Positions 35,197-43,230 of a stretch of DNA of 64,000 nucleotides are shown here, in pieces. Location of the stretch: assembly GCA_002928965.1 (NCBI GenBank), contig PERU01000005.1:62001-126000 (forward strand), read 5' to 3'. The position numbers and the translations under genes are program-made. This stretch comes from Methylomonas sp. Lineage in GTDB: Bacteria; Pseudomonadota; Gammaproteobacteria; Methylococcales; Methylomonadaceae. The notes under the pieces were generated by a model. The model made no database searches, was not told the DNA's origin, and saw only the letters and a list, made by a program, of their open reading frames with translations. Position 1 is the stretch's first letter, and each line of letters starts with the position of its first letter.

Positions 35197-36204
35197 TCAA
35201 GAATACCCAATCAACGCCTCAAACTTCGCCAACGCACTCCCATCCGCCAACACCTGATGCGCTCTATCCACACCAGTCTGTAACGATTCCACCAAATCCG
35301 CCGCATAAATCGCCGCGCCGGCATTCAGCGTCACAATGTCTCGGGCCGGGCCGGCTTGGTTGTTTAATACGGAACGGACAATTGTTAAGCTATCCGCCGC
35401 ACAGCTAATCGACAATTCCGCCAGATTCGCCCGTGGCAAACCAAATTGTTCCGGTGTCACGACGTAGCTGGTGATTTCACCGTTTTTCAATTCCGCTACA
35501 TCGGTTGGCGAGGCGATGCTGATTTCATCCAGGCCGTCTTGGGCATGTACCACCAACACGTGCTTGCTGCCGAGTTTTTTCAGCACTTCCGCCACCGGCA
35601 CCTGCCATTGTTTGTCAAACACGCCGATCAATTGATGCGGGGCGTTGGCCGGATTGGATAGCGGGCCGATCAGATTGAACAGAGTTCTGACGCCCATTTC
35701 CTTGCGTGCTGCTACCGTGTGCCGCACTGCGCTGTGATGCTTGGCAGCAAATAAAAAACCTACGCCGATTTGATTGACGCAATTGGCTACCTGTTCGGCT
35801 GGGAGATCCAGATTGACGCCGGCGGCTTCCAATACATCCGCGCTACCGCAACTGCTGGATACCGAGCGATTGCCGTGTTTGGCGACTTTGCCGCCCGCCG
35901 CGGCCACCACAAAGGCCGCCGTGGTGGAGATATTGAAAGTATTGGCACCGTCACCGCCGGTGCCGCAGGTGTCGATGACATGCTCACCTTGCACCGGTAC
36001 TTGCCTTACCAGTTCCCGCAACACTTCTACCGCAGCGGTAATCTCCTCAACGGTTTCGCCTTTGCAGCGCAAGGCAATCAGAAAGCCGGCAATTTGGGCA
36101 TCGGTCAATTCGCCCTGCATCATCGCCCGCATCGCCGTGCGCATTTCATCGCCGCTGAGGTGTTGTCTGTCGAGCAGTTTTTGCAGGGTGGTTTGAATGT
36201 GCAT
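35197..36204 (-). CDS. trpD: Anthranilate phosphoribosyltransferase
   Basis: This 335-residue TrpD transfers phosphoribose from PRPP to anthranilate. PRPP-binding [22 protein letters not shown] is near residue 79, with [25 protein letters not shown] next. [37 protein letters not shown] forms the catalytic centre. trpG is not found upstream (a DUF411 gene is there instead), and trpC is displaced downstream by the accessory insert. Confidence 0.96.
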   Translation of the reverse strand: MHIQTTLQKLLDRQHLSGDEMRTAMRAMMQGELTDAQIAGFLIALRCKGETVEEITAAVEVLRELVRQVPVQGEHVIDTCGTGGDGANTFNISTTAAFVVAAAGGKVAKHGNRSVSSSCGSADVLEAAGVNLDLPAEQVANCVNQIGVGFLFAAKHHSAVRHTVAARKEMGVRTLFNLIGPLSNPANAPHQLIGVFDKQWQVPVAEVLKKLGSKHVLVVHAQDGLDEISIASPTDVAELKNGEITSYVVTPEQFGLPRANLAELSISCAADSLTIVRSVLNNQAGPARDIVTLNAGAAIYAADLVESLQTGVDRAHQVLADGSALAKFEALIGYS

Positions 36205-36238
36205 GGCGTTAAATCGGGTGAATCAAAAATGGCTGAAG

Positions 36239-36697
36239 TTATTGGCTGGCTTTATGTGCGGAAAACACTTGTACCTTGCCGTCTTTATCGAAAGACACGA
36301 CATCATAATCCTGGCTGCCGCCCATCTCCATGCCGGGGCTACCCATTGGCATGCCGGGCGCGGACAGGCCGACTACGTTGGGTTTGCTGGTCAACAGTTT
36401 TTGAATGTCGGCAGCAGGTACATGGCCTTCGATGACATAACCATCGACAATGGCGGTGTGACAGGAGGCCAGTTTATCCGGTATGCCGTATTTTTCCTTG
36501 ATGGCGTCCATATCGCTGCTGACAATGTCTTTGACCGCAAAATGATTGCTTTTCACGTGTTCTATCCATTTACCGCAGCAACTGCAGGTCGGGCTGCGAT
36601 AGACGGTCATTTCTGTATCGGTAGCGGCATTCTCTGCCTGAATGGATGTGCAACCGGCCAGTAACAGTGCGCTGAGCAACAATTTTAAAACTTTCAT
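36239..36697 (-). CDS. DUF411 metal-binding lipoprotein
   Basis: This 152-residue exported protein has a lipobox LLAGC (lipidated C16). It then has the DUF411 core with VYRSPTCSCCGKWIEHV (C38, C40, C41) and a distal SCHTAIVDGYVIEGHVPAADIQKLL motif. DUF411 proteins are typically encoded with copper-handling genes and are thought to bind copper. A Met-rich stretch (GMPMGSPGMEMGG) near the C-terminus also suggests soft-metal binding. It stands without obvious copper partners here. Confidence 0.87.
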   Translation of the reverse strand: MKVLKLLLSALLLAGCTSIQAENAATDTEMTVYRSPTCSCCGKWIEHVKSNHFAVKDIVSSDMDAIKEKYGIPDKLASCHTAIVDGYVIEGHVPAADIQKLLTSKPNVVGLSAPGMPMGSPGMEMGGSQDYDVVSFDKDGKVQVFSAHKASQ

Positions 36698-36746
36698 CTC
36701 ATACCCCCGTATGTGTTTATTTTAGGCGGGTATTGTACGCCATGCC

Positions 36747-37166
36747 CTATTCTCCCTGCAGGGTTAAAACCAGACTGCGACTGCCGCCATGATTGCGATG
36801 CTCGCATAAATAAATGCCCTGCCAGATACCGATAGCCAGCCGACCATTGCTGACCGGCAAACTCAGGCTGTTGCCGAGCAGGCTGCTTTTGATATGCGCC
36901 GGCATGTCATCGCTGCCCTCGTCCATGTGTCGATAATAAGGCTGATCTTCCGGTACAGCACGATTGAAATAACTTTCAAAATCCTGCCGCACGGTGGGAT
37001 CGGCGTTTTCGTTCAGTGTCAACGAGGCAGAGGTATGCTTGATGAACACATGCAGCAAGCCGATTTTGAAATCGCGCAGTTCCGGCACTTGGGAAATAAT
37101 CTCGTCGGTGACCAAATGAAAGCCGCGCTGGCGCGGTTTCAGGCGTAGTTCTTTTTGTATCCACAT
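36747..37166 (-). CDS. YjbQ/UPF0047 family protein
   Basis: This 139-residue beta-rich protein of the UPF0047 family carries the strongly conserved [43 protein letters not shown] and [18 protein letters not shown] segments. E. coli YjbQ has a weak thiamine-phosphate synthase activity, but the normal role is unclear. It lies between the DUF411 and TetR genes on the same strand. Confidence 0.92.
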   Translation of the reverse strand: MWIQKELRLKPRQRGFHLVTDEIISQVPELRDFKIGLLHVFIKHTSASLTLNENADPTVRQDFESYFNRAVPEDQPYYRHMDEGSDDMPAHIKSSLLGNSLSLPVSNGRLAIGIWQGIYLCEHRNHGGSRSLVLTLQGE

Positions 37167-37193
37167 AGCTAAGTCGATTAAGTGAAGAGAGGT

Positions 37194-37763
37194 TCAGCGG
37201 ACTGCAAGTTGATGCTTAAGCAAAATTTCTGCGGCGGCGCGGGCGTTGCGCATGGCACCGGAATGGCGTTGTATCTGTTCATTCACAATCGCGCCGGCAA
37301 TCAGAATTGCACATTGCGCTGCCAATTGTTCAGGGTTACTGACGCCGGCCAGGATGGCCAGATCGGTGAGTAATTGCCGGAATTCGCCGTAAAAAGCCGC
37401 CGAAGCGTTTTGCACCGGATTATTTTCGGCAGCGAATTCGGCAGCGGCATTGATGAAGGGGCAGCCACGAAATTCCGGGGTATCCAGCATGGCTTCAAAC
37501 ACATCAAAAATGGCCAGCAGTTTTTGCTGCGGCTGTTCGGCGCGGGATTCGATACCGGTTTGGATCAGGGTCAGCATGGCGGCGCGATTTTTCTGCAAGT
37601 GAGCCAGAACCAGATCATCCTTGGATGGAAAGTATTTATACAGGCTCATTTTGGTGGTACCTGCCGCTTTGACAATCGCATCCACGCCGGTGGCTTTGAT
37701 GCCCTGGCTATAAAACAGCTCGGAAGCAGTTTGCAGAATATGGTCTTGCAGATTTCTGGACAT
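37194..37763 (-). CDS. TetR-family repressor
   Basis: This 189-residue regulator has an N-terminal TetR helix-turn-helix (GIKATGVDAIVKAAGTTKMSLYKYFPSKDDLVLAHL, about 20-55) and an all-helical ligand domain with FRGCPFINAAAEFA, typical of the TetR_C group acting on lipophilic compounds. It is divergent from a GST gene, with a paired palindrome (37791-37841) in the shared promoter. Autorepression and control of the GST gene are likely. Confidence 0.92.
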   Translation of the reverse strand: MSRNLQDHILQTASELFYSQGIKATGVDAIVKAAGTTKMSLYKYFPSKDDLVLAHLQKNRAAMLTLIQTGIESRAEQPQQKLLAIFDVFEAMLDTPEFRGCPFINAAAEFAAENNPVQNASAAFYGEFRQLLTDLAILAGVSNPEQLAAQCAILIAGAIVNEQIQRHSGAMRNARAAAEILLKHQLAVR

Positions 37764-37790
37764 AAATGCGATAGCAAAAATAAAGTTGAA

Positions 37791-37841
37791 ACTATACAGA
37801 CCGGTATGTATTATTTCAATTAACTGACCGGTCGGTATAGT
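37791..37841. promoter_or_regulatory. TetR operator, 15-bp inverted repeat
   Basis: ACTATACAGACCGGT (37791-37805) and ACCGGTCGGTATAGT (37827-37841) are inverted copies with one mismatch, separated by 21 bp. Each arm itself contains the partial palindrome ACCGGTCGGT or its variant. It lies in the 111-bp intergenic gap between the divergent tetR-like and GST genes. Confidence 0.85.
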
Positions 37842-37874
37842 TACTTTTTCTGTTTAACCCTTTGGAGATAAACC

Positions 37875-38525
37875 ATGATCACACTGTACGGCGTTGCCAT
37901 CAGCAATTACTACAACAAAATCAAATTAGCGCTGTTGGAAAAAAACATCCCTTTTAGCGAAGAACTGTTGGCGCCGGGCCAAAGCGAAGCAGTACTCAGC
38001 CGCTCGCCGTTAGGCAAAATCCCGTTTATCAAAACACCTGATGGCTATCTGTCGGAATCGCAAGCCATTCTCGAGTATCTGGAAGATGCGTTTCCGGAAA
38101 CGCCGCTCTATCCTGCAGATGCTTATCAACGCGGCAAATGTCGGGAATTTATCCAGCATATTGAATTGAATGTGGAGCTGATTGCTCGCCGCCTGTATGG
38201 TGAGGTGTTGTTTGGCGGCAAGGCATCACAGGAAACCAAAGACGAAGTGCTGGCGAAAGTGGAGACCGGATTGACCGGGCTGGCGCGTTTGATGACATTA
38301 TCGCCTTATGCTCTGGGTGAGCAATTTAGCGTAGCTGATGTGGTGGCCTGGCCGCATTTGCAATTGGTAAGTTTTGCCTGCCAGCAGATATATGGCCGGG
38401 ATTTGGTTGCCGAGCATATTCCTGGTATTGCTGAGTATATTCAGTTGATTGAAAGCCGTCCGCATGCACAAACTGTTAGCACAGACCGGGCGGCGGCCTT
38501 GGAGGCGTTTTTCAGCAAAAAATGA
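37875..38525 (+). CDS. Glutathione S-transferase family protein
   Basis: This 216-residue GST has an N-terminal thioredoxin-like domain (residues 1-80), with the glutathione-binding SPLGKIPFIKTPDGYLSESQAILEYLED including the cis-Pro and ES motif, and a C-terminal helical domain (90-210). The first-helix catalytic position is occupied by a Ser/Asn-rich ISNYYNKIK. The substrate is unknown; its TetR control suggests induction by a small hydrophobic or electrophilic compound. Confidence 0.92.
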   Translation: MITLYGVAISNYYNKIKLALLEKNIPFSEELLAPGQSEAVLSRSPLGKIPFIKTPDGYLSESQAILEYLEDAFPETPLYPADAYQRGKCREFIQHIELNVELIARRLYGEVLFGGKASQETKDEVLAKVETGLTGLARLMTLSPYALGEQFSVADVVAWPHLQLVSFACQQIYGRDLVAEHIPGIAEYIQLIESRPHAQTVSTDRAAALEAFFSKK

Positions 38526-38596
38526 CGGTAATCTGAAAGGGTCAAGGCGTTTTCGGTCATTAGCCATATCCGAAAACGCCTGATTTTTTTGAATGC

Positions 38597-38986
38597 TTAC
38601 AACGCGTGTTGCAACAGGGCGATACTCAGCCAACCGAAGCCAATGGTGGTAATCACAAAGCTGATCACGGTGTAGATTTTCCAGTGGGCTTTGTTCCAGA
38701 AGTCAGGATCAAAAGCGGCAATGGTAAACACGGTCGGATTGGCAAAGCCGCCTACCGCCACGCACCAGCAAGCCAGCACCGGCAAATCGATACCCAATCC
38801 GTAAAAACCCAAATTGAACAACGCCATTAGCGCGTAATCCACATGTGCCCGAATCATGGTTTTGTAATCCACTAAAAACTTGCCATCGATACCGTCGATG
38901 GGAAACCAGCGGGCAAAAGTCATCAGCCATGCCGACAGGATGAGTGCAGTGATGCAGGCGACGGCGCCAATCAATAGAATGTTCAT
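38597..38986 (-). CDS. Four-helix inner-membrane protein, 129 aa
   Basis: This 129-residue protein has four hydrophobic segments (about 4-26, 48-66, 68-92 and 103-124) separated by short loops, with IDGIDGKFLVDYKTMIRAHVDYALMAL in the first loop. I recognise no characterised family; a conserved integral membrane protein is the safe call. It is convergent with the GST gene and separated from upstream genes by a REP-like palindrome. Confidence 0.7.
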   Translation of the reverse strand: MNILLIGAVACITALILSAWLMTFARWFPIDGIDGKFLVDYKTMIRAHVDYALMALFNLGFYGLGIDLPVLACWCVAVGGFANPTVFTIAAFDPDFWNKAHWKIYTVISFVITTIGFGWLSIALLQHAL

Positions 38987-39038
38987 AAGCAGTTTTTGTA
39001 GTTATTTTGAAAGAAGAGGTTTGGTTTGCAGCTGCTTT

Positions 39039-39112
39039 TTTACCACAGAGGGCGCGAAGAACACGAAGGTTAAATGCATTTCTCTGTGTTCTTCGCGCCC
39101 TCTGTGGTTATT
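39039..39112. repeat. REP-like palindrome (ACCACAGAGGGCGCGAAG type)
   Basis: ACCACAGAGGGCGCGAAGAA (39041-39060) is matched by TTCTTCGCGCCCTCTGTGGT (39089-39108) in a near-perfect 20-plus-bp hairpin with a GTTAAATGC-containing loop. Elements of this sequence are common intergenic palindromes in bacteria. No coding potential. Confidence 0.75.
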
Positions 39113-39128
39113 TTGGTGTCGAGTGGCG

Positions 39129-39344
39129 CTAATCGTCAATGAAGCCTTTGGCTTTTAACTCTTTGTCGCTGAGGTACTCACGGATACCCAACGATACCAA
39201 CAACACGGCGGCTATGATCACAATGGCGGAGATGCTGATCTTTATAAACACCTCAATAGCGAGTAGCGAGAACCAGAGTTGCAACAAGGCCAGTCCGGCC
39301 CATAGCACCACAATGGCCAGACAAATCCCGACACCGAATTTCAT
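39129..39344 (-). CDS. Small two-helix membrane protein, 71 aa
   Basis: The ATG at 39344 overlaps the stop of the upstream gene by 4 bp and gives a 71-residue protein. It has two transmembrane helices (about 4-25 and 30-53) and a charged C-terminus (REYLSDKELKAKGFIDD). No family recognised. The overlap argues for this start rather than one 14 codons earlier. Coupling to the DUF4177-like gene suggests a joint function that is not evident. Confidence 0.65.
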   Translation of the reverse strand: MKFGVGICLAIVVLWAGLALLQLWFSLLAIEVFIKISISAIVIIAAVLLVSLGIREYLSDKELKAKGFIDD

Positions 39345-39553
39345 ACATCTTTTTCCATGATGACTAAATACGCCTCGCGCTGCCATAACAGCAACATGCG
39401 GCGAATGTCTTTTTCCATGGTCACGACCCGCCAGCCCTGCTTGGCGTTTTGGTTCAGAAAATCGGTAAATTTTACCGGATCGACTTTCGACGCACCCAGC
39501 AACAAGGAGCCGAGCATGCCTTCCTGATAAATAACCACTTTGTATTGCTTCAT
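39341..39553 (-). CDS. DUF4177-like small protein, 70 aa
   Basis: This 70-residue protein has the DUF4177-type layout: an N-terminal beta strand MKQYKVVIYQ, a helix with DFLNQNAKQGWRVVTMEKD, and a final strand AYLVIMEKD. The family's function is unknown. It is translationally coupled to the following membrane protein by a 4-bp overlap. Confidence 0.7.
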   Translation of the reverse strand: MKQYKVVIYQEGMLGSLLLGASKVDPVKFTDFLNQNAKQGWRVVTMEKDIRRMLLLWQREAYLVIMEKDV

Positions 39554-39590
39554 TGTCGATCTCCCATGGGTGAATGTTTAAGAGGAATCG

Positions 39591-40433
39591 TTAGACCGAT
39601 TTACGGCGGTTAATCTGCCATCCCAGTAATACAGAACCGAACAGCCAGAGGGTGCCGGGCAGAGGCACTTCTGTGAGACTGTAGTTTTCCAATAAACCTG
39701 CGCCGTTCAAAAACCGCTCGTTAGTTGTATCGAAAAGATCGAATTGAAATACCAGATACAAAGGTTGTGCAGAATTCAGGATAGCTTGTGGGTTGGGGGC
39801 GTTAACACCGTCCAGACTGAAAGTGTCTGGAGCGAATAATGCGGACACGGTAAAGGCGAGCGTGTCGACATGTTCGGGTATGACATTGTCCCCAAGTAAA
39901 GGCTCGAATCCTGGTGGCCAACTAAATGGTCTCGACGATGGTGTGCTTTGCATCGTTTCAATTGAAACGACGTCATAGATACTCGAGGACACAATTCCTG
40001 AAGCTGTTGAATACGTTCCACCAATTACATTGCCACTTTGATCATAGATGGGGCCAGACATAAATTGCTCTGAATTATCTGCAATTTTCACTTCAATAGG
40101 TGCAGAGCTAAGTAAGGGTTGGTCGCCGTTGATGCTGACGGAAGCCGATTTGTTTTGATTGAATGCAAAAAAATAGGTTGTTGCATTATCAAGAGGTAAC
40201 ATGCCCGGCATCGCCGTCGGTTTATAGCCTGTTTGGTCAGGATTTGTCGCATTAAAAGTGAATTGGCCTGCAAAGCTGCTGCCAGCCATATCAGCTCGGT
40301 CATCTACAATAATCCCTAAGCTAGGGGGAGCGGCAGGCGATTCCCCAAAATACCCGTCAAAGCTGAATTGTAAGGCGGCGCTGGCGGATGACGACGCCAA
40401 AAGCAGGGATAATACACTGACTAGAATTTTCAT
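39591..40433 (-). CDS. PEP-CTERM (VPLPA-type) exported protein
   Basis: This 280-residue secreted protein has an N-terminal signal peptide (MKILVSVLSLLLASSSASA). A long beta-rich, low-charge passenger follows. The C-terminus carries the VPLPGTLWLFGSVLLGW motif, a hydrophobic helix, then RRKS. This tripartite tail is a PEP-CTERM sorting signal recognised by an exosortase, usually tied to exopolysaccharide or floc formation. No exosortase gene is in the window. Confidence 0.85.
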   Translation of the reverse strand: MKILVSVLSLLLASSSASAALQFSFDGYFGESPAAPPSLGIIVDDRADMAGSSFAGQFTFNATNPDQTGYKPTAMPGMLPLDNATTYFFAFNQNKSASVSINGDQPLLSSAPIEVKIADNSEQFMSGPIYDQSGNVIGGTYSTASGIVSSSIYDVVSIETMQSTPSSRPFSWPPGFEPLLGDNVIPEHVDTLAFTVSALFAPDTFSLDGVNAPNPQAILNSAQPLYLVFQFDLFDTTNERFLNGAGLLENYSLTEVPLPGTLWLFGSVLLGWQINRRKSV

Positions 40434-40634
40434 AGAGTTCCTTGTGTTGGAGAGTGAATTTTTAGAGGCTAGTCTTAGCTGACAAAGTTTGTGCCGATAA
40501 TAGCACCGGTTCTAAATTTGAGCTATATGGGTTTGGTTAGCGGATTGCCACGTTTTGAAAACTCATACGGAAAAACCGTGGCGCACAATTTACCCCGACA
40601 GCTTTACTCAACCGATTTTTAACTTTTGAGTGGT

Positions 40635-40662
40635 GCTGGGTTTCACAAGAGTGAAACCCAGC
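40635..40662 (-). terminator. Terminator-like hairpin after lpdA
   Basis: GCTGGGTTTCAC (40635-40646) pairs perfectly with GTGAAACCCAGC (40651-40662) around AAGA, 7 bp past the lpdA stop. The T-tract is poor, so it may be an imperfect intrinsic terminator. Confidence 0.65.
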
Positions 40663-40668
40663 GGACTT

Positions 40669-42084
40669 TTATTTCTTCACATACAAATCCGTAATCGTGC
40701 CTTCAATCATCTCGGCCGCAAAGGCAAAGGTTTCAGATAAAGTGGGATGCGGATGGATGCTGAGGCTGATGTCGGTGGCATCGGCACCCATTTCCAGGGC
40801 CAGCACGGCTTCGGCGATCAGTTCACCGGCACTGGGACCGGTCATGCCGGCACCCAGAATACGGCCAGTGGTTTTGTCGGTGAGGATTTTGGTCAAGCCT
40901 TCGCTGCGTCCCATGGCCAAAGAACGACCGCTGGCGGCCCAAGGAAAGGTGGCTTTTTCGTATTCCACGCCTTGTTCTTTGGCTTGGTTTTCGGTCAAGC
41001 CCATCCAGGCGATTTCCGGATCGGTGTAGGCTACCGATGGAATGGTCAGCGCGTCGAAACCGGCTTTATGGCCGGCAATGGTTTCAGCGGCAATTTTACC
41101 TTCATGGGTGGCTTTGTGAGCCAGCATCGGGTTGCCGACGATGTCGCCGATGGCGAATATGTGGCTGATATTGGTACGGCCTTGTTTATCGACAGGGATA
41201 AATCCGCGTTCATCGACATTTACCCCGGCTTTGTCGGCATCGATTAACTTGCCGTTCGGGCGGCGACCAACGGCGACCAACACTGCGTCGAATACTTCGC
41301 TTTCCGGCGCTTCCTTGCCTTCCATCGTGACTTTAATGCCGGCATCGGTAGCTTCCATGGCTTTGACGCTGGTTTTCAGCCACAGATTGTCGTATTGCTT
41401 TTTGATTTTGCGTTGCAGCGGAGTAACCAGATCTTTATCGCAGCCGGGGATAATTTGATCCATCAACTCGACCACGCTGATTTTAGATCCCAATGCATGG
41501 TAAACCGTCGCCATTTCCAGGCCAATGATACCGCCGCCGACGATCAATAGTTTTTCCGGGACTAAACTCAGGTTTAAAGCGTCAGTGGAATCCCAAACGC
41601 GTGGGTCATCGTGTGGAAAACCGGGGATTTTGGTCGGTTTTGAACCAGCGGCAATGATAGCGTTGTCGAAGGTGATGGTTTGGGTGCCGGACTCATTCTC
41701 AATGGTCAAGCTATTGGCACTGGCGAATTTACCGACGCCATTGATCACAGTGACTTTGCGTTGTTTGGCTAGTTTGCCCAAACCTTGATTCAAGCCTTGG
41801 CTGACGCTTTCCTTCCAACCGCGAATTTTGTCCAAATCAATAGTAGGCTTGCCGAAACTGACGCCATGCTCGGCCATTTCGTCCGCTTCATGAATGATTT
41901 GCGCCGTATGTAACAGGGCTTTGGAGGGAATGCAGCCCACATTCAGACAGACGCCGCCCAATACCGGATACCGCTCCACCAAAACCACTTGTTTACCTAA
42001 ATCAGCGGCACGAAATGCGGCGGTATAACCACCAGGGCCTCCGCCCAGGACTAGAACTTCGGCGTGTGTTTGATTGTTACTCAT
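40669..42084 (-). CDS. lpdA: Dihydrolipoamide dehydrogenase (E3)
   Basis: This 471-residue flavoprotein reoxidises dihydrolipoyl groups of 2-oxoacid dehydrogenases or the glycine cleavage system. The FAD motif is VLVLGGGPGGYTAAFRAADLG and the redox disulfide is GGVCLNVGCIPSK. The NAD motif is LLIVGGGIIGLEMATVYHALG, and the C-terminal catalytic His-Pro/Glu is in IHPHPTLSETFAFA. It lacks the N-terminal lipoyl domain of some E3s. It is monocistronic here, so its main partner complex is elsewhere. Confidence 0.96.
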   Translation of the reverse strand: MSNNQTHAEVLVLGGGPGGYTAAFRAADLGKQVVLVERYPVLGGVCLNVGCIPSKALLHTAQIIHEADEMAEHGVSFGKPTIDLDKIRGWKESVSQGLNQGLGKLAKQRKVTVINGVGKFASANSLTIENESGTQTITFDNAIIAAGSKPTKIPGFPHDDPRVWDSTDALNLSLVPEKLLIVGGGIIGLEMATVYHALGSKISVVELMDQIIPGCDKDLVTPLQRKIKKQYDNLWLKTSVKAMEATDAGIKVTMEGKEAPESEVFDAVLVAVGRRPNGKLIDADKAGVNVDERGFIPVDKQGRTNISHIFAIGDIVGNPMLAHKATHEGKIAAETIAGHKAGFDALTIPSVAYTDPEIAWMGLTENQAKEQGVEYEKATFPWAASGRSLAMGRSEGLTKILTDKTTGRILGAGMTGPSAGELIAEAVLALEMGADATDISLSIHPHPTLSETFAFAAEMIEGTITDLYVKK

Positions 42085-42240
42085 GGCAAGAAACTCCTAA
42101 ATTATGAATCCGTCAATTGGCAAAAAGCTGCGGTAAGAATGTTGGGGTTGATTTTACCAGTTACCGGGGCGGATAAAAACCTAAACCGTGCGGAATTTAC
42201 AAAACAGGCGTTTGGAGGCGCTTTTGTTGGGCATTTTCTA

Positions 42241-42613
42241 TCAGTCTGGTAAGTGCCGACTGGTTTTGGAACGGATAGCCTCGATGCGCTGAGTCAGCGG
42301 TGTATCCAGTACCTGTTAGTATAAAAACACCAAAGCATTCATCACCTGATTTTGGGTGGCCGCTGCCACTTTGCGCTCTGTCGCCAGATAGCTTAAAAAC
42401 GCTTCTATCTTGGCCTCGCTGTTTTCAAACAGCCCAGCTCCGCTCATTCAGTTGATGGAATTTCACGAATTGCTTGATCCACTCAGAATACGTACGTTCG
42501 GTATGCAGCGAATAATGCTTAAGCCGCATGACGCGGCGAACATCTTCCAGCAAGGTCGGCGATTTTGAGCTTGACGTAAAATGGTTAGCAGCTATAGTGA
42601 GGCGAAAAAACAT
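42241..42613 (-). pseudogene. Truncated, frameshifted integron integrase (intI remnant)
   Basis: The minus strand from 42613 reads an IntI-type N-terminal SAM-like domain: LLEDVRRVMRLKHYSLHTER and TYSEWIKQFVKFHQLNERSW. After a -1-type frameshift near 42430 it continues GLFENSEAKIEAFLSYLATE, then KVAAATQNQVMNALVFLY. An in-frame TAA follows at 42316-42318, then QVLDTPLTQRIEAIRSKTSR before a final stop at 42241. The whole catalytic C-terminal half (R-H-R-Y tyrosine-recombinase domain) is gone, so it is inactive. Its orientation, away from the cassette at 42726, is the standard integron layout. Confidence 0.85.
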
Positions 42614-42725
42614 TACTTAGGCAAAGTTGCATGAATTTATGGTCAATATTGAGTTATCAAGGCAAAAGCGCCTGAAAAGACCGGTAATATCAACTTATCG
42701 GGCAGATTTGCTTGATAATCAATAG
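42614..42725 (+). other. Putative attI region of the integron remnant
   Basis: This ~110-bp gap lies between the start of the integrase remnant and the first cassette boundary. In integrons the attI site occupies this place. The recombination point is inferred as G^TTAGCT at 42725-42731. I cannot identify attI accessory sites or a cassette promoter with confidence. Confidence 0.5.
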
Positions 42726-43163
42726 TTAGCTGCCTCAGGGAGATACCAACAGATGAAATGGAAAATAATTTTTGCACTAGCTGTTCTGTCGCTTAGCTCT
42801 GGCTGTGATATGAGAGTCTTAGACGAATCAACATATGTTTTAGTTCGTCAAAGTAATTTGAGTTCAGAACCAGGCTTGCGTGCGTACTTCGTAGATGGAG
42901 ACGCGACACTCAATGGTATCGACTGTAGAGAACTAATGTCACTTGCAAATGAAGCTGTAGAGTTACACAAAATTAAAGGTGAAACAGCCACAAAGTATGA
43001 GTGTGTTTCTCTTCGTGAAGCGCGTGAGCGAGGTTTCAAGTGAAAAACAGTTGGAATCGTCAGCTAACAAATCGCTCAAGGCGTTCGCTGCGCTCACTGG
43101 GACAGTCCAAACCGGGGCTGCTTCGCAGTATTGCGCCGGTTCGGCCTGCCCCTTAGCTCGGCG
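42726..43163 (+). mobile_element. Integron gene cassette (438 bp)
   Basis: The cassette begins after the G of GTTAGCT (42725-42731) and ends at the G of GTTGGGC (43163-43169). The 5' bases TTAGCT are complementary to the R'' core AGCTAAC (43062-43068) at its own 3' end. That is expected if the cassette was inserted from a circle by IntI. It holds one gene on the + strand, ending 19 bp before the attC site. Confidence 0.8.
42753..43043 (+). CDS. Cassette-encoded putative lipoprotein, 96 aa
   Basis: This 96-residue protein has a signal peptide with lipobox LSSGC (lipidation at C18). The small mature domain contains two further cysteines (GIDCRELM and KYECVSLRE) that could form a disulfide. AGGGAG at 42737-42742 lies 10 bp before the ATG. 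I recognise no family, which is usual for cassette genes of chromosomal integrons. The AT-rich composition differs from neighbouring genes. Expression would need a cassette promoter. Confidence 0.75.
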   Translation: MKWKIIFALAVLSLSSGCDMRVLDESTYVLVRQSNLSSEPGLRAYFVDGDATLNGIDCRELMSLANEAVELHKIKGETATKYECVSLREARERGFK

Positions 43164-43169
43164 TTGGGC
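43062..43169 (+). other. attC recombination site (59-base element)
   Basis: The 108-bp site runs from R'' AGCTAAC (43062-43068) to R' GTTGGGC (43163-43169). CAAATCGCTCAAGGC forms the left arm and GCCCCTTAGCTCGGCG the right arm of an imperfect inverted repeat, the pattern of chromosomal-integron attC sites of the Vibrio VCR type. The centre contains further pairing (GCTGCTTCGCAG). The orientation is standard for a cassette gene read from the left. Confidence 0.82.
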
Positions 43170-43230
43170 ATCACCAAGCGGGCAGGGATATTGATGTCAG
43201 ATCGCAACGAATTTAAAAAAGACAACAGCG

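Noticed and set aside
35770-36435. 221-codon open frame on the + strand
   Set aside because: Lies antisense to trpD and DUF411, has no family motif and matches the reverse-frame composition of those genes.
42226-42232. GTTGGGC match near lpdA, possible second attC core
   Set aside because: No matching R'' core or inverted-repeat arms around it; one 7-bp match is expected by chance.
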